Below, piece after piece: positions 1 to 11,155 of a stretch of DNA of 64,000 nt (its first letter is position 1; each line of letters begins with the position of its first letter). The notes below the pieces were generated by a model. That model made no database searches and had not been told where the DNA came from. It saw only the letters and a list, made by a program, of their open reading frames with translations. Location of the stretch: the NCBI GenBank assembly GCA_964017155.1, contig OZ024855.1:52784664-52848663 (forward strand). The letters are read 5' to 3'. The translations under genes and the position numbers were made by a program. The stretch is from Oasisia sp. SBJ-2009 (taxonomy: Eukaryota; Annelida; Polychaeta; Sabellida; Siboglinidae).

Positions 1-230
1 CAACATCACGTTATCAATCCACCGTAACGAATGCATGCAAACACATTTCATATAACATGTGGTTGTTAGATTAGCCGATTGTCAACATCACGTTATCAAT
101 CCACCGTAACGAATGCATGCAAACACATTTCATATAAAATGTGGTTGTTAGATTAGCCGATTGTCAACATCACGTTTTCAATCCACCGTAACGAATGCAT
201 GCAAACACATTTAATGTAAAATGGATCTTG
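1..230. repeat. 82-bp minisatellite, array A
   Basis: An 82-bp unit (begins caacatcacgttatcaatcc) is repeated almost three times with few changes. The same unit in the same orientation occurs at 52200-52600 and 61446-61700. It lies in the intron just 3' (minus-strand sense) of a kringle exon, as it also does at 61.5 kb. Confidence 0.95.
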
Positions 231-248
231 CCGTGGCAACTGACTCAC

Positions 249-396
249 CAGGACACATCGGAATGTCACACAATTCCCAACGCTTCTCGGAATTTGTTGT
301 ATAGCACCAAGGCTTAGCCTCTACGCAGTATTTATTTTTTAAGTTACGACAGTAGTTGCCGTGTGTACCATCATTATGGCAGTTATGACTGTGCGG
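249..396 (-). CDS. Kringle domain exon, second half
   Basis: Reading from 396 down to 249, the exon encodes [10 protein letters not shown], then NYCRN, KPWCYTT and CDIPMC, the hallmark second half of a kringle (disulfide-bonded extracellular protein- or lipid-binding module). The acceptor is a cttccag at 397-403 and the donor a gtgagt at 243-248. The start is phase 0 and the end phase 1, as in the other kringle B exons here. One departure is RWELCDIP where RWEYCDIP is usual. The partner first-half exon was not found between this exon and 23 kb, so it may be decayed, hidden in repeats, or absent. It probably belongs to a paralogue downstream of the main gene, since the main gene appears to end at 23.3 kb. 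Confidence 0.85.
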
Positions 397-488
397 CTGG
401 AAGAGCGAAACGCACATATGAAGCACGCAGAACAAGACATGTATGGGCCATTTCCACGACATAAACTTTCATGGATACATTTGTAGTC

Positions 489-492
<4 letters not shown>

Positions 493-549
<57 letters not shown>
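493..549. repeat. (TA)n microsatellite
   Basis: Uninterrupted alternating TA directly upstream (minus-strand sense) of the kringle exon; the matching (TA)n in duplicate copy B is at 61973-62034. Confidence 0.95.
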
Positions 550-552
<3 letters not shown>

Positions 553-2540
553 GTCAGTTAATATAATAGGTGTAGCTCTATTTTCTACCAATATGAATCC
601 GATCAGATCACAGATTCCGTTTCCATGCTATATAATCTCTAATCCACTTCGACACTTGCTAAATAAATATTAAGTTTGGTTTAACACATGCAATGGAAAA
701 TAAATGTCTTCAATTTTCTAGGAAAAAGGCTATGAAACGTTGGCTAAGAAAAATCAATTTGTCTATTAACTCTGACAGCTGCATATCATATTATAGTTTG
801 TATAGTTGTGGCGTCGATCTTTCTAACCGTGTTTTGTCTCCATTCTTGACAAGTATTGCCTGTTATAGTTTTCGCCAAATGGCCTCTGTAGCTAAATCCC
901 GACTCATCCATCAGACATTCTGCAACATATGCAACAAAACAATGACAATTATTGAGAACGTTGTTCGATATATATTACTTTGTGATGGTCAGGCTTTTCA
1001 TAGCGCTAAACCTAACACAATTTATTGGTTAGTTGGGTTAAAAGAATCTTAAGAGTACACCTTTCAATACGTTTTTTCTACGTCTGTTCTTTCCGTATAG
1101 AAATAAGCACACCGTAGCTTCAAACGGTTAAATGTGTGTTACTTCGTCGACAATATTACACCTTTATGAAGTTCTAGACCAAAAATAATCAAAACATTCG
1201 TGACTAGTTAAAATAACCAATTTGTTTACATTTTCTACAGCGAAACCTTTATTGTATATTATATAAATAACCACCTTGGCTAAGGCAACGCAACAACTGC
1301 AATTGTTATATTGACTGGTACAATTGTCGGGAACGTCAATGGGTATTTACACAGCAACATATTTGGTTGTGACATAAATCGTGATGCGCAACCGCGGGAA
1401 TTACGTGGGTAATGGGTGTAAACGTGCAGAAGCGCCGAAAAATGGACGACATTCAGGTTGGAGTGGTTTTGGTATGCGAAGAGAAGGACAAATAAGGAAG
1501 ATATAAGAGCCGCTATGGATGGGAAGTTAGATGGTAAATGAGCGAAACGGATGCTCAAGTTGAGACGACAGAATACAGTGAAGAAATATTTGCAGGCATG
1601 GCAGCAAAGGTATGAATGGGTTCAGCGCAGGAGGAAATGGAAGATACTCTCAAAGACCGGCAAAGGGACGAGAGGAAAGCTGAGTGAAGATTTATTCAGA
1701 CCATACCTTTTGTATACATTAGTGTCATCACCGAGTACAGTTCAAATGATAGTACATGTGCAACATGCGTCAGCTACCCAGGCGTAAAACCTGGGAACTC
1801 AGCTAATATAAACATATTCATAGATACGGATACTTAACAATTTACTTCATATGTATTTATCCTGGTAATGAAGCACATGTAATCGTGTTATCTCTATACA
1901 CGTACCTCTAACTGCGTACGAGAACTGGACATTGAAAAATAGTATTTGCAGATATAGAAACAACAACCAGGCGTCCATGTTATCCTTTCAGTCTAGGAGA
2001 CGAAACACTTCATTCTGAAGCAAAGAAAATATTTGGTTCTAAATTGAATACCATGTCCTACACAGGTTTAATTTTCTATTTTATTTGTATTTAGCAAAAT
2101 ATTATTAATATATGCTAATCAATAAGAGTGCCACACATTTGTCGATATATTTGGTGCGTTTGTTTGTAAAACAGCAGACAAAATCATTATGGTAACAACA
2201 AACTGGAATGTAATTATGTTCAAATGTGTGTGTTGTGCCGTTCGTCCTATAAATGTTTCTTACGCAATCTTGAAACCAATGACAATGTCGCTGATGGTTG
2301 AACCAAAGAATAACCTTTGCCAATAATGTACCTGTGGTCTCTCCAATATACGATTTATTAGAAATGGTTATATTGATCCTTGGACTTTGACATTTAGAAG
2401 TAATAATTATAATGGATTTCATTGGTGCCATAACTATATAGATCAACGCATAGGATGGTAGGAGACACGATTCTTGTAAGTTGGACCACTGTGTTGTATG
2501 ACTGATTCTCAAATTGAGGGTCGCCACCCCTAAATGATCC

Positions 2541-3535
2541 TTTGAAACTTTCAGGGATCGTCCTGTGACATTGTTTAATTTCGTGTCGGTTACCCCATAA
2601 ATGTACGCAATTTATCGCATGTATTTAGTAAGATATGATCGAAATGGCGGCGGCATCATATTGACACACAACACTTGACAATTTTGGACAATGTCACTTG
2701 TACGCTTTTCCCAAACAATAATCAGCAAGGTTTGGGGAAGATAGTACAGAAAAATGCTGTGAAAGTATGTGTCTCATATCAAAGAACCCATGATACAATA
2801 ACTAAGACATGGGAAATACTAATATGTTCAGCATCCAACTGGAAGGAACATTAGCCATTGGGTCCTGTTAGTAAACGATACTATTATACACGATATCAAT
2901 TGTTTAAAATAATTCCCATGTTTTAAATTAATCCACCAAAGGCAACGATGTTATGAAGATGCCATCTGTATTCTTGAAGCAAACTGTTCATGTATGCATT
3001 TATGTTCGTTGTTCAAATCAGTGGCTACCCATGTCCATTGCTGTGTTGCCGCAACAAAAGTAGAAATTTAACTTACATATAACAAGCAATGTAGATCTAC
3101 TCACAACTTCAGTTGAAGAACGTCTATAATTAGAACTACTTTCCTGTTATTTTGTTGTCACAAATGGATCTATCTATCAAAATGGGAGAGTAAATATGCT
3201 AGGTTGGATACATGTCAAATGTTAATGCATGATTTACGTAAACAAATCCAAAACAGATATGATGCCATTATCGTGGTAACCGCCAAGAACATTTCTCAAA
3301 AGACCCACGACACGATTTTGTATACCAGGTACTACACATCATGATAATGATAATACATTATGGTAATGTATTACAAGAGTATTAAGTAGTAGTATTAAAT
3401 AATGTCTAGTAGATGTGATATATGTCTAATGAATGAGCGTATTGTATGATTCTAACTTTCTTTATAGTGCAAATCCCTTACTGGGGCTTCACGCACTAGT
3501 AGTAGTATGGTTGGGGATGATAATGATAATAATAT
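2541..3535. other. Intergenic or intronic DNA without recognised features
   Basis: AT-rich, with no ORF of note, no repeat partner in the window and no domain-like translation on either strand. Confidence 0.5.
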
Positions 3536-3862
3536 ATTGAATTGAATTGAACTTTATTTCAACAACAACAATTACTACTACTACTACATTATACATACAG
3601 TGCATACAATACAAATTGTTGGAAAAAGGGTAAAATAAGTACAATACTTATCATGTTTACCCTTATAATTGCTTAATTACGTACATAAAGCATCTGAACA
3701 GTGCAATAGAAGGTTCGACAACACTATTTACATGTATAATCATACGACATTTCATCGGAAAAAAGACATTGTGAAATTTATTGAAGAACAAACTTTATAA
3801 CAATAAGCAATCTGAATGTTTAATTTAGTTATCTAATTTATGTTCGCAAAAATAGTCTAGGA

Positions 3863-5243
3863 CTATAACACATAACTATTCAACAGTCTATCAGTATAAC
3901 ACTTTTTAAAAAGATGAACATTTTTACAACTAATCAGTGAATTATGGAGGGTGTTCCAAAGTTTTACCCCCGTTACAGAAATACACATATTGTTTAAGTT
4001 AGTACGTACATCGATTTGCTTGAACTTACATTTATGCCTGGATGAATATCCTGATTCATGTATTCTGAATAGTTTTTGTACATTCATTGGTAATATATAA
4101 CGATATGCCTTAAACATAATTATAAAAGTTTTTAGTTTTACAAGATCTGGTATTTTAAGAGTATGTACATTGTGAAAGAGTAAGTTTGTGTGATCAAGTC
4201 TTTTGGCACCAATTAACCTTATAACCCTTTTCTGTAATAAAACTAAACAATGAATAGTTATAGCATATGTGTTACCCCATACTTCAGCACAATACATACT
4301 ATAAGGCATGAAATGAAAAGAGAATAGTACAAAATATGCATACCTTGTTTGTTAATCAAGGAACTGGCTACATACATAATAGCACAACATTTTTACAGTT
4401 TAGATCTTATTGATAAAATGTGACTTTTCCAGTTTAATTAATCATCAATTACTACACCTAAAAATGTGTGTAATTTACTCTATTGATTTTCTCTTTATTT
4501 ATTCTAACACAAATATCTGCAGTTATTCTGCAATTACCAAAAATCATGTAATTTGTTTTTGATATATTAAGATACAATCTATTAACAGAAAACCATGTCT
4601 ACAGTTGTTCTAATCCACCATTTATCATCCGAAGCAGTTCATTTAAGTCTCTATGACAACATAAAAGATTTGTATCATTAGCAAATAAAATATATTTGAA
4701 CACTTGTGAGACATTACAGTTGTCATTAATATATACGATAAATAGTTTTGGTCCCAAAATGGAACCCTGAGGGACACCACACGATACATTTAGTATTTCT
4801 GAATGACAGTTATTAAAACTGACAAACTGCTTTCTATTTTCTAAATAACTCTGAATCCATTCCTGTGCGACACCATGCAAACCATAGAAATGCAGTTTTT
4901 TGCACAGTATATCAAAATTAACAGTATCAAAGGCCTTCTTTAAGTCAATAAATACTACAACAGTATACTTATTTTTTCTAATGAAATTGTAATTTCTTCT
5001 GCCAAATCTAAAAGAGCCTCAGTTATTGACATGCTAGATCTAAACCCATGGCCATACTGATTTGGACTGAGTATGTTACTTTTATTAATGAACATGTCCA
5101 ATCTATTGTTATATAGTTTCTCCAGAATTTTTGATAATTGTGGTAATAAAGATATTGCCCTGTAATTTGTAAAAAGGTTTTTTCTCCATACTTATATAGC
5201 GGAATAACTTTAGCTATTTTCATTTTGTTTGGAAAAACACCTG
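3863..5243 (-). pseudogene. LINE-A reverse transcriptase and C-terminal part
   Basis: Reading down from 5243, the translation gives KMKIAKVIPLYK (start of the reverse transcriptase core), then GVPQGSILGP, a FANDT box and a C-terminal VKLWNTLHNS motif. The catalytic YADD-type box reads F-A-N-D, so one catalytic aspartate is lost. Several frameshifts lie between 4310 and 5020. Confidence 0.85.
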
Positions 5244-5339
5244 GGCCGCAGACTCAGATTTCCTGCTCAGCTGAGAATGCGTGCTCACGGTGGTTATAAA
5301 ACGTCTTGAGTACGTACTCAACTTAGTCCATGGGCCAGA

Positions 5340-5560
5340 AGCCATTTAATCGATTATTATGATGGTTGCCATGGCAACGCCGGCTTGTATTTGTGTTTGG
5401 CGATCTTGACTAATAATGAAAAGTGCCATTTTTAGCGCAGTACAACCTTTTTGGAGCAAACGTATACATGTGTTATGATTATGTGCATCTACACAACTTG
5501 TCAGATATAAGTGTTTATCGAAACCACAACGTACAGCTATGTAAAATGCAAAACCCGTAA
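5340..5560. repeat. Dispersed repeat, inverted relative to 22470-22680
   Basis: The reverse complement shares long stretches with 22470-22680, including the words around cttatatctgac, agtcaagatcgccaa and aataatcgatt. It lies near the left end of the inserted DNA element and may be part of its terminal region. Confidence 0.75.
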
Positions 5561-5799
5561 AAAAAACATACGGCTTAAATGTGTGGGCAGTGTCTATTAT
5601 CTGCACTACATAAATCGCTATGTCTATGATAGTGTTGTAAACTCAATATTAAATCGGACATTTAAGATAAGAAAGGTATAACACAAGATATTTATGTCCT
5701 GATTTTCCTAATATTCATCAGTTGGAAGTTATAACTGTCATCCATCGAATATTATTCTATTGACCAGTCCCCAAATCAGATTAACCAAACAAAAAAACC

Positions 5800-6720
5800 T
5801 TTGGTGACATTGCCAAGACATTGTTGAAGATAGTTATTCGCGAAGAAGAAAAATGCGACAGGGTCGATGTTGGGTTCGATGTTTATCGAGAAGGTTCAAT
5901 CAAAGATGCAGAAAGAATGAATCGGGGCTCTGGGTCTGGTGTGAAGTTCAGAAGTCTTGCCACAGGTCATAAGGTCAAGCAGTGTCGAAGTTTCCTCTCC
6001 GAAGCCCAAAATAAGACCATGCTGATTGAATTCATCACAGAGGAATGGAAGTCCAATGAGAGCAAGTCAATGATTGGCCAAAACACATTATTCGTCACAT
6101 GTGGTCAGAAGTGTTGGCGCATTGGTCAGATGGGAGCGTCCCTTGTCAAAGATTTGAAGTCCTCTCAAGAAGAGGCAGACACACGGATTCTTCTGCATGC
6201 AAAGCATGCATCTGACCAAGGATATACGTCAGTCATAGTTGCATCAGAGGACACTAACGTGTTTGTGCTCCTCATTGCATTCGTAAAAGAAATACCTGCT
6301 TCCCTTTATCAGAAAAGGGGAACTTCAACTATGGTGCGATACATGGACATTAGGAAACTGAGGGCAGTGTTGGGAGACAAATTGTCACAGGCCTTGATTG
6401 CTGTCAGCGCCTTTACAGGCTGTGACACTGTAAGTGCCTTTGCTGGCCGAGGGAAGAAGGGCCCTCTGAAAGAACTGAAAAAGAACGAAGTAGCAACTGA
6501 TGCATTTGTGCAGCTTGGCCTTGGAACATCCTGGAACGTGGATGAATCGCTAACAAGCAAACTGCAGGAGTTCACGTGTCGCATGTATGCTGCTCCTTCA
6601 AAAACATGCAAAGTGATCATTCTCCGACATGAAATGTTTCTTTCGAAGAGAGGAGAAGTTGATTCCAGCACACTCCCCCCATGTGAGGACAGTCTCAAGC
6701 AGCACATACAGCGTGCAAAT
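5800..6720 (+). pseudogene. XPG/PIN-like repeat-family protein, C-terminal half
   Basis: An open frame of about 300 residues carries, in order, a VDVGFDVYREGSIKDAERMN segment, SQEEADTRILLHAKHA, VIVASEDTNVFVLL, a Y-x-DIRKL segment, and FTGCDTVSAFAGRGKKGP. The EEADTR, SEDTDV and GCD..G.GKK blocks recall the XPG-I/helix-hairpin-helix region of FEN/PIN nucleases; that fold assignment is an inference. Such proteins occur in many copies in invertebrate genomes. The N-terminal half is missing, the usual second Asp of SEDTD is N, and the frame runs off the family just after LKQHIQRANY. A related full-length copy is at 26077-29365. Confidence 0.75.
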
Positions 6721-6834
6721 TACAAGCCGGAGTATTTTTTATTAAATATGTGTGTGATAACAGTATTATATCAATACTTGACGTATTACTAACGGAAACT
6801 ACGTTACTAACAAAGGCGAATCTTGGACCGAGTC

Positions 6835-6872
6835 GAATCTGGGACCGCTACCGTCGCGGTCCCAGATTCGGT
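6835..6872. other. Perfect-stem hairpin
   Basis: GAATCTGGGACCG is followed about 9 bases later by its exact reverse complement. Diverged versions of the arms (GAATCTTGGACC, GTCGAATCC) flank it, suggesting subterminal repeats of the DNA element. Confidence 0.8.
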
Positions 6873-7335
6873 CGAATCCTTGACTGGTCGAAACCTGGAC
6901 CACCACACCGCTTAAGTTTTAAGCACAACACAGTGCCTGTCAAATCATTCTTGTTACACCACCTCTTCGAATGGATCGACAACACCTCGTAAGCGACTCG
7001 GACGCTGAAATCGGACTGCAGATCTTGTCAAAAACGACGAACTTTGACTATGAAATCGACCAATTTCTATGTGAGCTGCTATCTTGGTTTGCTTGAGTAC
7101 GGCGTTGAGCATGGTCTTGAGCAAACAGGATTTGGACGTTCCGTGCTCAAGTCTGAGTACGGTACCGTACTAAAAATGTTTGGTGACCTACGTTGAGTAT
7201 GAGCACGGTGTGAAAGCGAGGCTTGAGCATGGAATTTGAGCACGGAGTACTGAGTACGGTTTATAACCTCGCCGTCCTCGGCCCTTGTTTGTTCTCAGGT
7301 TATTAATTCCAAACAGCCCAATATTGGGCTAACGC

Positions 7336-7571
7336 AGGAGTCACTGAGAATGGTGGTCACTGCCAGGGTGCTTGTCGTCCTCTGTGGTTCTTTTACGTCC
7401 CAAATTGAAACGGGACCGACATTAACGTGATTCTCCGATTCACGAGGGATACACAGTCCCCAATGTTGAGAGCCAGATTTTTTTTATATCACAACTGCCG
7501 GTACCGGGGATCGAACCCGTGACTCCGGCGTGGCAAGCGGGTGTGGTAACCACTACACCACCCGCGCTCTC
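7336..7571 (-). mobile_element. tRNA-derived SINE, copy 1
   Basis: On the minus strand the head (about 7569-7495) is tRNA-like: a TAGTGGTTACCAC A-box region, an anticodon arm with the TTGCCAC loop (as in tRNA-Gly GCC) and a GGTTCGATCCC B box. The body follows, with a short A run and conserved words such as gggacgtaaaagaacc. Confidence 0.85.
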
Positions 7572-7711
7572 TTAAAAATGAAATGAAACATTACATATAT
7601 GAGCAAATGGCTTAACTATTTTGGAAATTACTTTCTTAAGCAGGATCATGGTAATATCACTGAGATCAGTTAATCTTTTATCTTTACAATTTTGAACAGT
7701 TCTAATAATTA

Positions 7712-7947
7712 AGGAGTCACTGAGAATGGTGGTCACTGCCAGGGTGCTTGTCGTCCTCTGTGGTTCTTTTACGTCCCAAATTGAGACGGGACCGACATTA
7801 ACGTGATTCTCCGATTCACGAGGGATACACAGTCCCCAATGTTGAGAGCCAGATTTTTTTTATATCACAACTGCCGGTACCGGGGATCGAACCCGTGACT
7901 CCGGCGTGGCAAGCGGGTGTGGTAACCACTACACCACCCGCGCTCTC
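7712..7947 (-). mobile_element. tRNA-derived SINE, copy 2 of the tandem
   Basis: Nearly identical to copy 1 (tRNA-like head about 7945-7871); it differs by substitutions such as aaattgagacg for aaattgaaacg, showing recent amplification. Confidence 0.85.
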
Positions 7948-8087
7948 TTAAAAATGAAATGAAACATTACATATATGAGCAAATGGCTTAACTATTTTGG
8001 AAATTACTTTCTTAAGCAGGATCATGGTAATATCACTGAGATCAGTTGATCTTTTATCTTTACAATTTTGAACAGTTCTAATAATTA

Positions 8088-8323
8088 AGGAGTCACTGAG
8101 AATGGTGGTCACTGCCAGGGTGCTTGTCGTCCTCTGTGGTTCTTTTACGTCCCAAATTGAGACGGGACCGACATTAACGTGATTCTCCGATTCACGAGGG
8201 ATACACAGTCCCCAATGTTGAGAGCCAGATTTTTTTTATATCACAACTGCCGGTACCGGGGATCGAACCCGTGACTCCGGCGTGGCAAGCGGGTGTGGTA
8301 ACCACTACACCACCCGCGCTCTC
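8088..8323 (-). mobile_element. tRNA-derived SINE, copy 3 of the tandem
   Basis: Nearly identical to copy 2 (tRNA-like head about 8321-8247), followed by the third LINE-A segment and then continuous LINE-A sequence from 8464. Confidence 0.85.
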
Positions 8324-8463
8324 TTAAAAATGAAATGAAACATTACATATATGAGCAAATGGCTTAACTATTTTGGAAATTACTTTCTTAAGCAGGATCA
8401 TGGTAATATCACTGAGATCAGTTGATCTTTTATCTTTACAATTTTGAACAGTTCTAATAATTT

Positions 8464-9720
8464 CTAGGTCATCAACGGGACTTAGAAAAATAGTATGTTC
8501 AATGTTTTCTTCTAAGTAATTATAAATAAGGGGATATTTTTTGCTAAGTTTTTAAGAAGTTATTAAATCCACTAGCACTATCTTCTTTCTTTGATATTGT
8601 TTGTAGTTTTTTATCAAGTATTCTGGACATGTTGGCTTATTTTTGCGTTTGTTAATTACTTCATTTAGTATTTTCCAGGTCTTTTTAACATTTGCTTTTT
8701 GTTTTTCTAACATCGAGCTATAATAGTTTTTCTGTAATTCTTAATCTAGATGTTAATTTATTTTTGTATGTTTTGTATTTTTGTTCTGCTTCTGCAGATC
8801 TCATTACAATGTATGCTTTATATAAGTTATTTTTGTTTGTACAAGCACGTTTTAAAACTTTAGTGAACCAGGTTTTTTTTTCAAAGCTTTTTTGGGGAAT
8901 TTGTTTTACTGGACAGTGTTTGTTAAATATATCACATAAATATGTGTAGAAAAGAGTCATATGCTTGATTAACATCATCAGTATTTAGCACATTTTCCCA
9001 AGTTTGTTGACTTAGTTTATTGGAAAATTATGCCATTTTATCCTCATTCATATTTCTGATAAATTGAAATTATTTTACATTATACCTGCTTATGTTATAC
9101 TCACAGAGTGCAAAAATTGGTAAATGATCAATAATATCATTGAACATGATACCACTAGTTAGGTTGAAGCGTAATTCATTTGTGAATATATTATCTATTA
9201 ATGTAGTTGAGCTATCTGTGATCCTTGTAGGCTTATCAATTAGCGGGTAAAGACCTAAACTATACATTATGTCTAGAAACTGTTTAGTATTAGCATTGGT
9301 CTCATGTTTTAACAAATCTATGTTAAAGTCACCACACACAAATATTGTTTTAATAGATTTACCATCACTTAAGTTAAGTTCTACGTTTTCACAAAATGTA
9401 TCTATCGGTGATCCTGGTGTTCTGTAAACACAACTAACTACAACATTTGTGTGGTTCTTTATGGCTAATTCGACAGTAACACATTCAAGAATATTTTCTA
9501 CTACAAACGATTTACGATTTTAACACCACCCCCTCTTCGGGTACCCCTTGTGATATGAAATGCATTATAATTTTTTATATTAAAATCACTAATTAAGCTT
9601 GGTTCTATCCATGTTTCAGATATAGCAAGTATATCAAATTTTACGTTTAGTTCTAAAATATAGTCTTTAGTCTTGTGAACATTTGTTTTTTAGACTTCTG
9701 GCATTAAAATGTATAAACGA
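8464..9720 (-). pseudogene. LINE-A endonuclease and linker
   Basis: From about 9700 downward the minus strand reads FDILAISETWIEPS, then RGTRRGGGVKI, CGDFNIDLL, LIDKPTRIT and IIDHLPIF, the order found in the AP-type endonuclease of non-LTR retrotransposons. The linker includes KTWFTKVLKRACTNKNNLYK. Frameshifts and stops interrupt it at several points. Confidence 0.85.
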
Positions 9721-9817
9721 CAATCCATTAATCCCACCAATTTCCCCATTTAATTATAAGTCAGTATAATACTTACATTTTTATGTGTTATTGTAGAAAT
9801 ATTTGTTTGGGTCTATG

Positions 9818-10231
9818 TCATTTTGTGTCATAATTGTGAGGACTACAGTCTGAGTAATTGAAAGAATTTAAATTAAATTGTGAACATTTATCAATTAATT
9901 TATAATGGTCATAAGTATCTTCAACAGAAGAATTTTCATAAAATAAATCATCACCACTGATTTCCTGAAAGAGAAATACTTCACAGCATGATATACAAAG
10001 ATAATTTATATTTTTACAATGTATTAGTCTTAACTGTTGTTGTATTACGTTTGCACAACGTTTATGAAAAACTGCCTCACACAGGTCACATTTTACGGCA
10101 ATATATTTTAGTATTTGATTACATATTTGACATGAATTTAATTTAATCTGGGTATTAGGCATCATTTGGACTATAAAACCTAAAGGAAGTGCAATAATAC
10201 TACAAGGACAAGGCATACATGAATAATACAA
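9818..10231 (-). pseudogene. LINE-A ORF1 with PHD-type zinc finger
   Basis: The minus-strand frame contains CQICNQILKYIAVKCDLCEA, then FHKRC and a CISCC pair about 20 residues on. This is the C-x2-C...C-x2-C...H-x2-C...C-x2-C spacing of a PHD finger, known in ORF1 of some CR1/L2-type LINEs. It sits upstream of the endonuclease in the same orientation, so it is taken as ORF1 of LINE-A. Confidence 0.7.
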
Positions 10232-10240
10232 CTATTTGTT

Positions 10241-11090
<850 letters not shown>

Positions 11091-11155
11091 CTCACACACA
11101 CACTCACACATACACGCGCGCCCACGCACGCACGCACGTAAGCACACACACACAT

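Larger units (their letters stand above)
1..2540. repeat. Segmental duplication, copy A (kringle exon plus flanks)
   Basis: This whole stretch is repeated in direct orientation at 61446-64000 with the same order of parts: minisatellite, kringle exon, (TA)n, and about 2 kb of intron-like DNA. Most positions agree by eye; differences are substitutions and small indels. Open stretches near 693-1052 and 1551-1787 are not preserved as proteins between copies, so I read this as duplicated intron around a duplicated exon. Confidence 0.9.
5244..7300 (+). mobile_element. DNA element inserted in LINE-A
   Basis: LINE-A coding sequence stops at about 5243 and resumes beyond about 7300. The ends resemble each other in inverted orientation: both carry ggccg, a GTTATAAA and clusters of GAGTAC/GTGCTC. 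No clean target duplication was seen, so the borders are approximate. It contains the XPG/PIN-like pseudogene, a 13-bp-stem hairpin near 6835-6872 and a segment (5340-5560) repeated in inverted orientation at 22470-22680. Confidence 0.6.
7336..8463. repeat. Three tandem 376-bp units (SINE plus LINE-A segment)
   Basis: Units start at 7336, 7712 and 8088, each exactly 376 bases long and differing at only a few positions. Each contains about 235 bp of a minus-strand tRNA-type SINE and about 140 bp of LINE-A coding sequence (minus strand, encoding EIIRTVQNCKDKR and KPFAHICNVSF). A SINE first inserted in LINE-A, then the junction was amplified in tandem. Confidence 0.95.
3536..10240 (-). mobile_element. 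Non-LTR retrotransposon LINE-A (decayed, interrupted)
   Basis: On the minus strand the parts run in order: a PHD-finger ORF1 (10231-9818), an AP endonuclease (about 9700-9070), the linker to the reverse transcriptase (8980-8464), and reverse transcriptase plus C-terminal domain (5243-3863). The 3' end at about 3536-3570 has an AATAAA and a TTCAA-type repeated tail, as in CR1/L2/Jockey-like LINEs. Stops and frameshifts are everywhere, so it is dead. It is interrupted between the linker and the reverse transcriptase by a DNA element (5244-7300) and by a tandem SINE amplification (7336-8463). Confidence 0.85.

Noticed and set aside
693..1787. Open frames in segmental copy A
   Set aside because: The corresponding frames in copy B carry stops and indels and show no domain; one basic stretch (near 1551-1787) is shared but not recognisable as a protein family.
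2105..2527. 140-residue minus-strand ORF with a kringle-like run (YIGETTGT...W)
   Set aside because: Kringle cysteines are missing and the frame is broken in the duplicate at 63.65-63.9 kb.
7495..7569. tRNA-Gly(GCC)-like gene
   Set aside because: The tRNA-like head continues into a SINE body and occurs in three tandem copies; it is a retroposon head, not a tRNA gene.
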